A stretch of 64,000 nt of DNA from Rotaria sordida (GCA_905250125.1 CAJNOL010000627.1:48106-112105); one strand, 5' to 3'. Positions 33,648 to 47,204 are shown, counted from the stretch's first letter. The notes: generated by a model from the letters alone, not told the origin. Numbers and translations: made by a program.

Positions 33648-34089
33648 TTTTTTTTATAAAGTTTGTGTGCTTAGGTACTCCCGATTATCTTTAATTTTCC
33701 CACTTAAAAAAAATTTTCCTCCAAACCGTTCTTTATTATTTATAATTTAGCTTGAAAGGTTATGAACCTGTTAAAGCATAACTAAAAAAAAAATGAAATG
33801 CGTGTAGTAAAGTAGAGAAAAGAACAAAAGAAAAAAAATCGAAGTATAAGAAGGGGAAAATAGAAGAAGCAAGTGCGATAGTGTGATATTCTTAAGAAAG
33901 AACAAAAAAAACGGAAAGAAAGAAGAAAAAGATAACAAAATATATATATTATTCTCTCTCTCTTTCTCTCTTGCTCTGCTTCTCCTTGTCTTTTTTTGTC
34001 AGTTTAACCTTAACATGACTATTAACTACTGTCTAAAACTCTTTGCAAATAGGGCGAAACAGTAGAGCTCGTCCTCATTGTAGTCAATG

Positions 34090-34568
34090 ATCAAATCCGT
34101 TGTTCCGTGAGTTACCATCCATTTTATCACTTCTCCCAACACATCCAAGTGTTTTACAAATCTTTTTGATCTGTGCGATCAGGGAGTTGATTTCGTACCT
34201 TCAAGCCAGTTCGATCTGTACATGTTCAATTCTGACTTTTCCAACAAGAGGTATCCATCTCTGGGTTTTGATAGTGCTTTTAAATATTTTTCCCAGTACC
34301 TATAATAATCGTCTTCGAAGAGTTTTTCTTTATATATCGATGAAAACAGTAGATCTTCTCAATATTGACAACGGTATGTTTTTTTTAAGAGTATGAAGTA
34401 TAGATGGTTCAGATCATTACGCTGTGAGCCAGTGAGTAACGGAAAAATTCCGAATAACCATGTGAAATGCGGAAGAATGAAAGTCGAGAAAAGTATACGA
34501 CGTAAGTGCATGGAGGATGTACCATAAAATCTGAACGAATTCACCAGTACTGTTTTCTGACGAAGAGA
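34090..34568 (-). pseudogene. LINE-type reverse transcriptase, C-terminal relic
   Basis: On the minus strand, one frame gives QKTVLVNSFRFYG, then HLRRILFSTFILPHFTWLFG, NDLNHLYFILLKKTYRCQY, then after a TGA (34360 region, Trp expected) YRYWEKYLKALSKPRDGYLL and RSNWLEGT, another TGA, then RSKRFVKHLDVLGEVIKW. The wording fits the thumb/connection region downstream of the catalytic palm of non-LTR retrotransposons. The catalytic YxDD part is absent, so this is a 5'-truncated, mutated copy, the usual state of dead LINEs. Its 5' truncation point lies about 34565. Confidence 0.65.
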
Positions 34569-34570
34569 GA

Positions 34571-34870
34571 TTGGAACGGATCCCGAACGACCCGGTGTCA
34601 TATGAACGATACTTACTTGAATTATTCAGAGCTGACGACGTAGAGGATTTGAAGAGTAATCTTCTTGAAATCGAAGACTTTTCAGAACAAATGTCTGAGA
34701 GAGATGAGAGATCATCATATCAAATATCAGGAGAAACTTGGTCATCCAACAATGCGGAACCAATACCAGACCGCAGTCATCCAGAAAGCCAGAATACAGG
34801 CATCAACGGTAATGTTGACGATGACGAGAGTGAGCGGGAATGGGCGAGTCTGGATCAAAACTCGGACTAG
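34571..34870 (+). other. acidic open frame of unknown status
   Basis: A 99-codon plus-strand frame, open upstream of its ATG, with coding-like acidic composition (RADDVEDLKSNLLEIEDFSE; NVDDDESEREWASLDQNSD). It starts against the truncated end of the LINE relic. It could be the C-terminus of a disrupted gene, but I see no family. Confidence 0.2.
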
Positions 34871-36478
34871 AGTCGACTCGACTGTGTGACTCGAGTCATT
34901 CACTCAAAAAAAATTTCATTTGCTTTTATAAAAAAATCACAATATATAGAACTAGATTTTTTCTGATTCCCAATTTTCACTTTAATGGAATATACGGCAT
35001 TAGAACGTTTTCTTCAAAAGCTTTATTTCACTTATTTATTTATATGATCGTAAATCTTAGTCTACACGTATTACAGGATGCATATATATATATTGTCTCC
35101 TTCTGCTTTGTTTTGGATTATCTGTGAAGCGAAAAAAGGGTGTGGGTGTGGATGTGGGTGGGTGAGGGTGGGGGTCAACACATCACACCCTCATCCACTC
35201 ACACCCATACCTATACCCATATCCTAAAATGAATAAGTTAGATCCACATGTTATCCTTTCACAAAGGCAAAGGGTGTTTGTTACACTGTTGAACTTATCA
35301 TTAGAGACTGAAACAACGTTGATTTTCATGCATATTCTCTATTTATTCATTTTCTAGGAAGAAGCGATACGTTTGCAAAAGATACATATGATTAACTTCA
35401 TTTATTTGTGCAGACATCTAACAATTGAAAAATTACTCGTTATGTGAACTATTGACAGTTGTTATTTTCCAACTTAAAAAAACAAAGTATAAAGTCAATA
35501 TTCGACTAAAGCAAAACTAAATCAGCAAGCATTGATAATGATACTCTGTTTTGATATCATTGTGGAAGATATAGTTTTTGAAACATCACTGTGCTAACGA
35601 AGAAACTATCTGCAATTTCTAAACTATTTTGATTTCATTTTTTGTTGACAAGTAATGAATGTATTAATGAATTATCAATCAATGGCACGATATTTCAAGA
35701 AAAATTGAATACATTGAGTTTTAATTCAAACGGATTGTTCCTTAGCGAGCAATCAAGTTTTCAATTAACTTTTATGTTTCAAAAGAATAGTTGAAAATTG
35801 AGATCTTCTAAAAGGCAAGTTACTTACTAAAGCAGGAACTGTTGTGATGGATACTTTGGAGATACTTGAAGGATTGTTCGAATTATTCACGGGCGGAGCC
35901 TTAGATCGAAATTAATTGACTTAATTTTTCCTAATATATTGTGTTCGTAGCCCAAAAACTCAGTAATGCTTTCGTTACTTAGGAAGAAGGGCTACACAGA
36001 ATAAATTCTTTGCAACCTTTTTATGCTTCAATCTACGGTACCCAATCGATGGAGTTAAAATGGCTTCAACAACTGAGATGATTTTTTCGTAAGCAACATC
36101 AGGACACATGCTTGAAAAATACTACTCTTTTAGAGCTTCTAACTGGAACATGGATGATGAATAAAGCCATTTTCCTTCTTAGTCTTAAAATCATATGAAA
36201 AGAAAAATAAATTGACACGTGTTGTTTTTTATCTATTCAAAATATAGGAAGAAAAAAAAATATCCGTTGATATTAGCAATAACATTGATTCATATATTAT
36301 TCACAATTATTAAAATGTTGTAAACGTCACATTAAGTTGGAAAGTTTTAAACTGAAAAAAAAAGAGTTGTCACCGGTGATAGCTAAATAAATTCGTATTC
36401 TTGATTAGTTTCTTAGCCGAAGTATACAATCAGATAATTCTAGTAATTAAAGAATTTTTTAGTTTTAGTTTTTTGATA
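34871..36478. other. intergenic, one telomere-like hairpin
   Basis: AT-rich. No gene seen. Confidence 0.4.
35138..35224. repeat. telomere-like hairpin 10 (longest G-rich arm)
   Basis: GGGTGTGGGTGTGGATGTGG then GTGGGTGAGGGTGGGGGT on the left, CACACCCTCATCCACTCACA then CCCATACCTATACCCATATC on the right, with only about 8 bp between the arms. Confidence 0.7.
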
Positions 36479-38836
36479 TTATTGAACATGTTCATTGGAT
36501 ATTTTAGTTTCTTCAATGCGTCGGATAGCCTGATTTGCTCTGAGACGATATGGATGCGTTGCTGGTAAAGTCAACTTCGCAAAAATATCTTCTGCTTTAT
36601 TTAAAAATATAAGTGCTTGGTCAAAGTCACTTTTCATTTCGCATAAAAGACCAATACTGGTTGAGATATAAGCAGTATTTGCATGAAGATATGGTCGAGT
36701 TTTGATATACATAGCGAGAGCTCTGTCAAAGTATTCTCGTGCTTTATCGTATTGGTCAAGATTTCGATAAACTTCGCCGATATTATGCAAAGAATTGGCT
36801 GTTTGAGGATGATCGATTGGAAGAAATTTCTCTTTGATGGCAAGTGCTTTGAAATGGCATTCAAGAGCTTGTGCATGTTTTCCTTGTTTCTCATACATCA
36901 TGCCAATATTATTGAGCGACAAAGCAACTCTTGGATGTTCTTCTCCATATAAATCCTTATATATGACCAATCCTTTTTTATACCATTCAACGGCTGATTG
37001 ATAATCGTATTTATCTTCATAAACTAATCCAATACTATTGTAACTATTTCCAAGAAGTTCATCACCAGGTGGTAAGATTTCTAGACGTATTTGTAAACCT
37101 TTATGAAGTAATTCAAGACCACCGTGATGATCTCCTTGAGCATTGACAGCGAGGCCAAGTTTATGTATACAATTTGCCTTGTCTGGATGTTCATTCGGAA
37201 GTTTGTTGAGAAGGCGACGAAAATATTTTTCAGCCTTTTCAAATTGCCCCATATCATACAGAACATTACCAAGATGAATCAGATTTGGTGTTTCATTAGC
37301 ATCACCACACAATTCATTTCTCATCTTTTCATAAACATCTTTTGCGTGATGTTCATTGTCGCTGCACATTGTCATTCCAATAATCCAAATTTGTTTATCC
37401 GAATCGAATACAATTGAGTCAAGTTGAAAGACACTTCCAAGCATAAACAGAACTTCTTCTTCTTCTGGATAGTTGCTGAATTCTGATATATCAGCAAATG
37501 GTTTGATACACTCAATGGAAGGATCTGCATTAATTTCAAAGAGAAGTCGTTCTGGTGTGTTTTCATTATCAAGTACACTACTGCCCAAATAGAAAAGAGC
37601 TAAATCTCGATTGAGACTGGTGGAAATAAATGAATTCATGGAAATGTATTGTCCAAGTGACTGTTGAAATAATTGAAATTCTTCTGAGGACATTAATTGG
37701 GCACGAAAGACGCGTAAAGGTTTCGAACTTTTCAACTGTACTAATTGCGCTTGTAGATCACAAATAAAGAAACGAATAAGAAAGAGCAAATCAATATTTC
37801 GTACTCGGAGTGCCTTGTTCAATATTCGGTATAAAAATGTTTCTTTTGTATACCATTTAAGAGCTTGATCAGCCGAATAACCGAGTTCAAACTCGTGAAG
37901 AATGTCACTCGCAGATGGATTTGTCTGATATTGTGTTTTGCAAAGATCAATAAATTCATTTCTATCCGATTGATTGAAATTCATTCGAAGAAGTGTGTCA
38001 ATAAACAATCGAGAAAACATGAATTCACCATTGAGATCTGTTGACGAATGATCTTTATTTTCATCGATAATGTCGAATATAATTGGATCTTCGACGTTGA
38101 ATCGACGTCGAGTTTGATCGCTATTAATTGCCTGCACGACATTCTCCAGCTGATCAGTCCATAATTTAATCTAACAAAAAAAATTTTTAACTAATAATTA
38201 TAACTAAAACTGCGTAGCGTTGTCACAAAACATTATATTTTATATATCCGTAGTTTCTTCGAAAAATAAAATAGAATGATAGGTGTGAAACTTATCAATT
38301 ATATGTTTTTCTTTCAGTTTATAATATTTTTTATACAACCATACTAAGGAGTATTTCTAAATTCACATTATTTCGCAACTCCTATGATTTTTAGTGCATC
38401 GCGACAACGTTTTATTTGATTCTTATTTTGAAATGTCCGTGCAATGATAAAAGGTGTTACTAACCTTGCTAAATTTAATTGCTGATTCTTCTTTATCTTC
38501 GCTGAAAATATATATCGATGATATTTGCCGAATATCATGAATTCGTTGTAGAAAATCATAGATGAATTGCTTGTCAATAATGAGTTTAACTTGAGTGCTA
38601 TTGGTACAGGACTGTCTGATATAAGACTCGCATTCGTCAGTATCAGTAAATGTCACAAGACAATTGATTGTTTTACGGAATTTTTTTTGGTAATTGATGT
38701 CAAAGCGATCATCAGAAACAGCAAGCCACACTAAAACACTTGGTTCGAGATTTTCAATTATCGTCATTTGAATCTGCGTCATTTTTATCGATAGCTGCTT
38801 GATATACAAAATAGAACGGAAGTACAACGGCAGCAT
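36479..38836 (-). CDS. ADP-ribosyltransferase-like domain plus kinesin-light-chain-type TPRs
   Basis: Two exons, 38836-38465 and 38170-36479, joined in phase 0 across a 294-bp intron (GTTAGT donor, GTTAG acceptor). ATG is either 38836 or, more likely, 38782 (MTQIQM), giving about 669 residues. Exon 1 is an N-terminal domain common in this family. Exon 2 carries an ART-like NAD-binding fold with the R-S-E layout. Numbered from the methionine at 38137, these are Arg145 (RVFRAQ), the STS motif in NSFISTS (172-174), and an acidic EEEEVLF (226-232) that supplies the ExE glutamates. About six TPR units follow from residue 285 (NLGNVLYDMGQFEKAEKYF; NIGMMYEKQGKHAQALECH; NIGEVYRNLDQYDKAREYF). It probably mono-ADP-ribosylates arginines on proteins recruited by the TPRs. 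No signal peptide, so intracellular. Frame intact. Confidence 0.85.
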
Positions 38837-39676
38837 TGATATAAATGAAGCATATATAATGTTTTCGACAAATACAGAACGAACAAATCGAAAGTAATGC
38901 TGTTCTCGACCTAGTTTTTTATACAGAAATGAATCATCCTTCGATATTGTTTTTAATACAACTACTTCATATAGAATAAAATATTAAACAACAAACTTTT
39001 GTTAGACATTACTTTTCGAGGGTGTAGGTTCCACTGTTATAATTGACACCCATACCCCCGCATCCACACCTACATCCTAAAGCTGTTATATACAAAATAT
39101 GAGCATTTGGAAAGCATTAAATTCTATTCATTTTTTTTAGAAAAAAAGTTGACCGTTTTTTCCGATATTAAAAATTTTGATGCCAAAAAGTTATACAAAG
39201 GAAACAAACTACATAGAAAATAAGGCACAATGTTTTTAAGGCCAATTTTGTGTAAAAAGTACCATATTTGTCTTCTTGGATAAACTAGTACTCTTTTTAG
39301 ATTTATAGGCACTTTATAGTAAAAACCAAGTGAAAGTGTATGCAACTTTGAGATAAATGAGAACAAACATTATTGTCGAATAATTAAACTTATTTCATTC
39401 TTAAAAAATAAATAATTTAAAAATAGATAAAAGATTAATGATGACAAATGTCTTCATCATTTATTGAGTTCAAAACAGATCCATTGCATAGGAAAGAAAT
39501 ACAACATATAAAGCGTTCATAAAAAGAAAAAATAAATAATTAAATAAGTTATAATACACGTTCTAACAAACTGGACTTAATCAAAACACAGTTAAGAAAT
39601 GTTCATCTCTTTAAAACAAAACTATAAGTTTACAATCAAAGGAGACAAGATTATGGAATGTTTTTTGCTGATGAAA
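38837..39676. other. intergenic, one telomere-like hairpin
   Basis: Upstream region of the ART-TPR gene and 3' flank of the next receptor. No gene seen. Confidence 0.4.
39018..39078. repeat. telomere-like hairpin 11
   Basis: GAGGGTGTAGGTTCC on the left, CCCGCATCCACACCTACATCC-type arm on the right, loop about 20 bp. Confidence 0.6.
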
Positions 39677-40642
39677 TCATCTTTTGTTTGGTTTTTGAGC
39701 GGTCTTGACATTATCGGTCATTGTTATTGGAACATGTATTTGCTTTTTTGGTATTGGTTCAGCTTGTATTCGATTATTTCGATGAACAAAATAATTGTGA
39801 ATTCGTTTTCGTAATGGTGGTGTTGTATAAATTGTTGCAAATCCAATAAATATCAAACATGCTGATGTAATAACGCCAACTATTCCATATGTTAATGGAT
39901 ATGTATATCCAACAATAATTGCATATATCATAAAAATAATTGTTGGAAAACGTAATACAATTAATACTCCTATCAACATTATAATACGTTTAACAACTGT
40001 TAAATCTCTTTGATTTCGTTGTCGTCGTATAACTGCAATGATAAGTGTCGATGGTCGAGTAGTTCGACGCATAAAAATAGTTATCCATATATATATTGTT
40101 CCAATACAAATTAATGGAATAAGATATAAAACAAGAATATGATAGATTTCTGCAATGACAGATGTATAAGGAATAAGACAATATTTTGCTGTTGGTAAAT
40201 GATCATACCAATTGATAAAAACTGGTGGTATAAGAAAAGCGAGTACCAATAACCATTGACAAATAATCAATATAAAATGTAAAGAAAAGGATGTTAGAAA
40301 TTTCTTTGTATAGAAAACAATACGACATAAACGATAAAATGCTTGTAAACAATAACTATAATAAATTACACATTCAAATATATCATAGAATAAACCCCAT
40401 GCCATACAAAATTTCATATTATAAATTAAAAATCCAGTAAATAAGTTTGAACTAGTCATTATCAACATTGTAACACATGTTAATAATGCAGCAAAACAAC
40501 TATTACATGTTAATATTAAAGATGCATCATGTAATTCTTGACGACATTTGTATATCATTAAAAAAATCGATAAAAATATGATAATACATATGAAAACTGA
40601 ACACCAATTGATTATGCCGAGAACCGTTGCTGCGGATAACAT
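39677..40642 (-). CDS. rhodopsin-like seven-transmembrane receptor
   Basis: Single exon, 321 residues, ATG at 40642. Seven hydrophobic segments: about 5-29, 40-63 (LILTCNSCFAALLTCVTML), 78-104, 122-142 (FILIICQWLLVLAFLIPPVF, with the conserved TM4 Trp and Pro), 163-186, 217-243 and 250-272. Cys78 before TM3 and the loop-2 Cys (AKYCLIPY) can form the class A disulphide. The DRY site is degenerate (YRLCRIV), and the TM7 NPxxY is replaced by ATIYTTPPLRKRI. The intracellular loop 3 is basic (RRQRNQRDLTVVKRI). The tail is hydrophilic. Plasma-membrane sensor, ligand unknown. It differs strongly from the receptor at 14793-15840, so the two are not a recent tandem pair. Confidence 0.85.
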   Translation of the reverse strand: MLSAATVLGIINWCSVFICIIIFLSIFLMIYKCRQELHDASLILTCNSCFAALLTCVTMLIMTSSNLFTGFLIYNMKFCMAWGLFYDIFECVIYYSYCLQAFYRLCRIVFYTKKFLTSFSLHFILIICQWLLVLAFLIPPVFINWYDHLPTAKYCLIPYTSVIAEIYHILVLYLIPLICIGTIYIWITIFMRRTTRPSTLIIAVIRRQRNQRDLTVVKRIIMLIGVLIVLRFPTIIFMIYAIIVGYTYPLTYGIVGVITSACLIFIGFATIYTTPPLRKRIHNYFVHRNNRIQAEPIPKKQIHVPITMTDNVKTAQKPNKR

Positions 40643-43600
40643 TTCATATAAAGTTTCTTCGAAATGAATTCGAGAATTCTATGTAATACACAATGATGGT
40701 CTAAAATGGTTGTTTAAGCAACAGTTAAACTAAAAAGCTTCATTCAAGTAATATTTCATTTACAAAAAGGTTTACAAACAATGTGCTATAAATTAATTAA
40801 AGCTCTTCTTCAGCTAAAATGCATACCTAATTATTTTTTGGACTGAAATATTTTTCAGAAAAATCAGTGATCAAATTGAGACCGATGTCATTTTTTTTTC
40901 CTTACCACACAACAACATGATTTAGAAAAAAAAAGAAAAGTGTATAATCTATTTTTTTTTATATCAGAAGCAGACTCCAATACTCAAAGTACGTTCAGAA
41001 ATGTGAGGATTCTCTTGAGAGGTTTTGTTTTTCTTTTTACTCTAATTGGAATGTATACGATCTTCACCGAGAAAAAGTGTAATTAAATCGACATATTATA
41101 TATATATATAGAAACGCCGAGTAGAAAAATTTGAATATTTGATGTTAATGTAAAAAATTGACAATTGATTTTTGTTGATCAAATATGTCAAACATAGTTT
41201 TAGGTATATGGACGGATTGTTTCATATCTCCCGAATGGTTTATCATATCAGTATATATCAAGATATACTTGAAAAGTTCGTGCTATCTTAAGAAAAAAAC
41301 TAGAAAAAGAACTAATCATTAAAGGCAAGTTTAACGATTAGAACAACGTTCATTTAACTTCTATGCACAATCTTACTTATCCTGTATGTGTTAATCAAGT
41401 TTCCTCATTGTTAGTCTTGTCTTGGACAAACCAGTAGATCTTCCTTAAATAAACCTAACAAAAGACAGGTTAAAAGACCTCATTTGGCAATCGATTTTTT
41501 TAATGATTTCTACAATTGATTGATTTTTTGTAGCTTTCAAATACATGCTAATACCTTGTATTTTGCTTCGAATCGGACAAGCCATAAATGAAAACTAATA
41601 AGAAATAATAGTTAATTATAAATGTGTTTCTTTATCAAAAGATGTGTTTTGATGACACTTTAGTGGCCTTTTGCACGACATTCTGAAGAAATATTTCAGA
41701 CTTTTATCTTTATGAGAAACTCGTTTACATAGACACAGGACGTAACTAATGCGATCTGCCTCTAAACATTTCGCATATGAAAAGATCTTATTCAAATAAA
41801 AAAAATATACAGTAAAATCTCAATGACTATCATTTAAAGCCTTCGTTCGCTTGTGTACTATATTCTACTAATTCGTGCATATTTTCGACATAGAAGAACA
41901 TATTTCTAACTAGAAAAAAAATATTTGCCTGAAGACACATATCAAGATATGCTCTATGAAGTACATCTGCTATCTCGGACAATGTATCTCTTCTCGTAAA
42001 AAGATACTCTAACTATTTTCTTATACAAACATCAAAGACTTTAAGAACACCTTTAATGCGTAATCAATTATTCTTCTTTTTACACACGATTTCTTCGTGG
42101 ATAGTCTTATTTAATTATGCAAGCTAAGAACTTACAATTTAACTCATATAATATTACAGTCGGAATGGATTCCATCTGTATTTACCTATATGGAACGATA
42201 AATATTGTCAGTGAGTGATAGTATGCTTTAGAAAAAATAATTTTATTATAAATTGCACAATGCTTTTAAGATCTAATCGACTGTATGATTCCAAGAAAGA
42301 ACACTAGTCTTACCAATGATTTATTGGTTTTTTTTTTGGTGTTAATATGTGATCCGTTTCTTTTTAATTGTAAGAGCATCGAATAAGTAAAACAAATCCA
42401 GGTATGAACGCTGAATCGGATAAAAAAGAAATGGCATTAAAAACTGTTATTATGACTAACAAAGAGTACGACTTTTTTTCAGTGACGCAATAAAATATTC
42501 TTCTGGAGCTTGTGAATGACAAAATATAATAGAAGACTCCGAATCTAATGCGTCGAAAGCTTTATGTATGAATGCAAATGCTCGTTAATGATGATAATCA
42601 TGCTGTTCTAGTAATGAACATCAATTGTATTCGACACAATTTACTTTTCTATGATCCGTAGGAAAAAACCTATTTTTACTTGCGACTGACAAAAATGCAT
42701 AATAATATATTTCAGATCTCACGTTTTTTTTTACTTCAAATAATGTTGAAAATAAATTTGCAAAAATTTGTCATAACACCGTGTGTACAATAATTTTTAA
42801 TCTGTAGAATCAGGACAAAACCAAATAGTAGGCCTCAAAATTGAACTACTAGAATATAACATCGCTCAATGCAGAATGATGTTATAAAAAGATGATTTCT
42901 ACTCGATGACACTCCACAATCATCGCAGTCTTTTTCTAGAAAATTGTAAAAAGTTTATTATCATAGTGTTCAAAAGTTGAATAAAGTCACACAGTTTTAA
43001 TGCTTGAAAAAAAACAGCATAAGAAATAAGTTGAATTATTTATTGAGCTGAAAGAGTAAGATGCATTCGTGAGCATCGCAACTTCTTGAAGACTATCATT
43101 TATTAACACTGATCAGTTTCAAAGAATCAGATTGGTTACTATATTTAGTTACGCTGTTAATTTTAGTACACAGTTAACACTGTTTGACTTCAATAACACT
43201 CATTCGACCTAATGCAATCGATAGTACATTTAGCTTCGTGTATAGATAAGGAATGTCATCAAACTGAATAAATGCTCTGCTTTTATTTATCAGCTAAATG
43301 AAACTTCGAAAAACATTCGTGTAATAAAGATTCCTGATTGTTATCAGTTGAGAAAAACAGCAATAAAGTTTGAGTCGGGTGGCTTATTTCGAGGCGTGTT
43401 GTAATAAGTATATCAGACATTAACAAAAGATTGCAGTTTTTTATATCAATGAATTTATATGTAATGATGACGTTTTCTTCTCAAAAAAAAAATAGTTCTT
43501 ATTTTCGATTGTATCGTGAAAATACTATTAAATATTAATATATCCATACATACTTTTGAAATACTAATTGTCCACAATAAAGAAAATTCATATGGAGAAG

Positions 43601-45284
43601 ACAAACTCAGTATATTACTTTTGCAAGTATTTAAAATAAAAATAAAAGCTTTTATTAATTAATACATTTATATATCAAACAAAATAGATATACTGAAAAA
43701 GACGTATATTTGACTTTGATAGAGGATAATAGTATAATTTTCGCATTCCGAAATATTCATTCTCATTTTCTATTTAAGAAGCATAATTTTTTTATCTATG
43801 AAACTCATTAAATTCTACAAATGCTTTTAAATTACTAGCATTTACTCATTCCATCTTTCACTCTTTATTTCTTTACTATTTGTCCTTGTGTGCCGTTCAT
43901 TCTCTTAATCCTTCTATAATCTTCTTTCTATTCTCCACTCTACGATCTTCTTCCGGCCATTACCTTGAATTATTGTTTATGCGTTCTTTTGAAGATATAT
44001 GAGTAATTTTTTCTGAAATAAATCTTTCGTAGAAATAAAATTGAAATTTACCGTTTTTATCGTTGAAAAATCAAAATAAAAACACATTGAATAATATCTT
44101 CCAGATTCCCTTGAAGTATGTCTATGAATCATTTGAAAAACAAAGTATCGCACGAAATTAGAACAATGCGTTTCATATTTACAGAAGTGCCATAAGATCG
44201 CTTTTTGAAGATCTACTAAAATTCAAATAGTTAGTTGCAGTCAAGTAGCAGTTGTAGATAGTTAACGATAGTATTTTTTTGAAGATTTCTATAAAAGACA
44301 AAATCATATTTAGATTTATTCATAGTAGGTAACCTCAGAAACATGAAAAATTCTTACCTAATTTATTGAAGGCTACTCAAAGAAAAAAAAACCAATGTTG
44401 CATCACTGATTATAAAGTAAGATATTCACTTACTTTGCAATAAATATATGACAAAGCACAAAGCGTAAAAGAATTGATTATTTATATATTAAAATAAAAA
44501 TATTGTAGCTAATCTTATGTCCTCTATAAGTTGAACTAGATGATTCTTTTATCTATTTTTTTTACCATTACGTCTTTGCTATGTGTCTAAAGCACTTATT
44601 AATAAAGTTGACATTTCATAGAAAATTAATACCAATTTTATTCTTTCTTTAGCCACATTATTAAGAGAACAACTATATGAATAGAAAAAAAAATGTTACT
44701 ACAGTGTTACTTTTCTTCAATTAAAATCAAATCTATCCGTGCCAATAAGTTCAATGTCATCTGTCATCTCGTCCAATTTTCTATTACAATCATAAAACCA
44801 AAATACTTTTGCAAAAGAAAAAAACTAACAAATATGTGAAGAAAATTTTAAAATGAATATTTTCTATGAGTATCTTAAAATAAAACGTTGTAAAGTTGAT
44901 CTGCTGTTTAAATGAGAATTGTTTTTTGAAAATATCAACATTTAAAAAATTAGGAAATAAAATACGATAAATAGTCGATGACTACTACTATGACATAAGA
45001 AATTTATGTTTATTATATTCTTTTTATTCAACACAGAGTTATCCAACAGAGATGAGCTTGGTTCAATTCTTAGCTAAATTGATGCAGCAGCAGCTTAAAA
45101 TCATTATATAGACATAGAAAGTAAGAATATTGAGAAAAATAAAAGATGTCATAAGTAGCAATGAAAGTGTTCATCTGTTGTCTTCTCCGTCTAACGAAGG
45201 AACTGTTGGAAGTAATTAATCGTTTTTGACTTCGGATTCTATGCATAAGCGAGATATGAAAAAAACTCAAAGGATAACTATCCT
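40643..45284. other. 4.6-kb AT-rich stretch without recognisable genes
   Basis: No open frame of note and no motif I can assign. Contains a TA microsatellite at about 41096-41110 and many A/T homopolymers. It may hold decayed sequence beyond recognition by eye. Confidence 0.4.
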
Positions 45285-45632
45285 TAGGCCTTACCTTCAG
45301 ATTTATAGCTATTTTTTCTAGAATTTTGCCCCTAAGGCACGGTACGCATCTAGGAATCATATGATGGTATTTTGATCTGGAATGTTGCGCACAAATATCT
45401 TTACTTGAAAATAGAGCGTGTTTTCTGGGATATGAGTGATTTTTCTGAAATTTCAATAGCTGGTGACGAACAGAATTCTTGTGAGCTAAAGTTTTTCGAG
45501 CATTTTAGTTACAAACAGGTCTATTTGTTCCCAACATTTCAGATCGAAATGTCATCATTTGATTTCTAGGTGCATACTGCGCCTTAGGCTAAAATACTAA
45601 TAAGGTACTTATAACTCTGAAGATAAGGCCTA
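45285..45632. repeat. foldback repeat ending at the assembly gap
   Basis: The left arm (45285 to about 45360, TAGGCCTTACCTTCAG at the tip) pairs with the right arm (about 45555-45632, tip complement TAGGCCTTATCTTCAG). Matches continue inward (ATTTTGCCCCTAAGGCACGG against the complement ATTTTAGCCTAAGGCGCAGT). It is interrupted by the gap, so its full extent is unknown. Confidence 0.6.
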
Positions 45633-45732
45633 NNNNNNNNNNNNNNNNNNNNNNNNNNNNNNNNNNNNNNNNNNNNNNNNNNNNNNNNNNNNNNNNNNNN
45701 NNNNNNNNNNNNNNNNNNNNNNNNNNNNNNNN
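45633..45732. other. assembly gap of 100 N, followed by poly-G
   Basis: Exactly 100 N bases, the conventional placeholder for a gap of unknown size, then ten G (45733-45742). Order and distance of the flanks are not guaranteed. Confidence 0.95.
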
Positions 45733-45742
45733 GGGGGGGGGG

Positions 45743-47204
45743 ATACTTTTGGCCACCTGTGTATATGGATTTAAGATCATAATGACCTCCACCTAACGAA
45801 ATAAAACAATAAAATTGAAGTACGTTCTCTTGAAATGTAAGGAAGGAGATATCTTACTGAAAAAGAATGGCGCACTTTTCACTGATATATTAATCAAATC
45901 ATCCATCTTAGCTTGATGAAAGATGAACCTTTTATAAATCATTGGGAGTGTCGCCTTGATTTTTTCTTCAAAATTATACACTTTTTTTGTCAAAATAAGT
46001 AGAGCTACTTAATCCGCCAGGGTCTATTGACATTGAGATAAAGAACGACAATGAGAATAGTAATTGCTAGTAATAAAATTTTGTACAATAATAGTAGAGA
46101 TCATAAATTGTTTTCTTCACTCATATCAGTATCAACAACTGGCAGTAAGCAAGCGATGATAGGAAGAAAAGTAATAAATGTCAACGCAGCAGCCAAACGG
46201 CGTATTCGTAGTTTTTCTACATCGCGAATTTCTCCAGAAACACAATCAAACTTGCACAATGGAAGTTCACTAGATTCATCTAAAGTATCTTCGCCGATTG
46301 AAAGTGAGTATCATTGTACGAATGTATCGATAATAAATCCAATATATTCAGTTCCAATTTATGAATCAGATTTACTTCAAATTGATTTCAATATCTGGCA
46401 CTTTTTATATTAACTGGTCGAATAAAAATTGACCAAAAGTCTAATACACAAGAATGATATCGTTAGAAAGAGCGCAAAAAATTGAGCATTACCCTAAAAT
46501 ATTATACCCTACAAGAACAAGTTTTTGTTGTTTTTCTCTGTATTGTTTTTTTCGTTCTCTCAACTGTAATGCATATGTTCATATATGAGAGAGAAGGAAA
46601 AGAAAAAGTTGTTCACACAGATGACTCTGATAAGAGATAAGAACTTGTAGCGTTCTTAATAATGATAAATGAAATGAATCTGTTCAAAATATAATAAATA
46701 ATAAGTAATGAAAATTTTGATAGAGCATTAATTATTCTTGAAGTTCAACAGCGTAGTCCATAGTTATAGAATGATTTATTCTCTAAATTATTTTCAACAT
46801 TATTTTTCTTAAAAGTTTAAGTTTATCAAGTTCTTTTTTTATTTTCTGAAAAGTAAATAGTTTGATTCGTATTCTGGTATATTATGTAGAAACGATTCTT
46901 TTTGCTGTGTCCAATCGAATAGTTTAAGATTTCTTATCTTAATCTGACATAATAATAAAAAAAACTACATCATATATAGAGAGTGATAAAACTGAATAAT
47001 ATATAGAGCTTTTGTCCAAATAATTACAGTAGAAATTCTTAGTAAATGTTTTTAAAAATTGAGCTAACAAGAGCAACAATAAATATCTTTCATTCTTTCC
47101 AAACATCATATTTTTTTTATTATGTTCATTCATCTTCATTATGTTGCTTCGCGAGCAGAAGGAGAATTATTTTAAGACAAAATAGCTCTCAAATTTCTAC
47201 ATTC
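45743..47204. other. intergenic; weak open frame at 46051-46413
   Basis: A 120-codon plus-strand frame with a Ser/Arg-rich middle (NAAAKRRIRSFSTSRISPET) has no recognised family. Otherwise AT-rich, with no signature found. Confidence 0.3.

Noticed and set aside
45589-45792. Open reading frame running through the N gap
   Set aside because: It exists only because N codons are read as unknown residues; no coding signal on either side.
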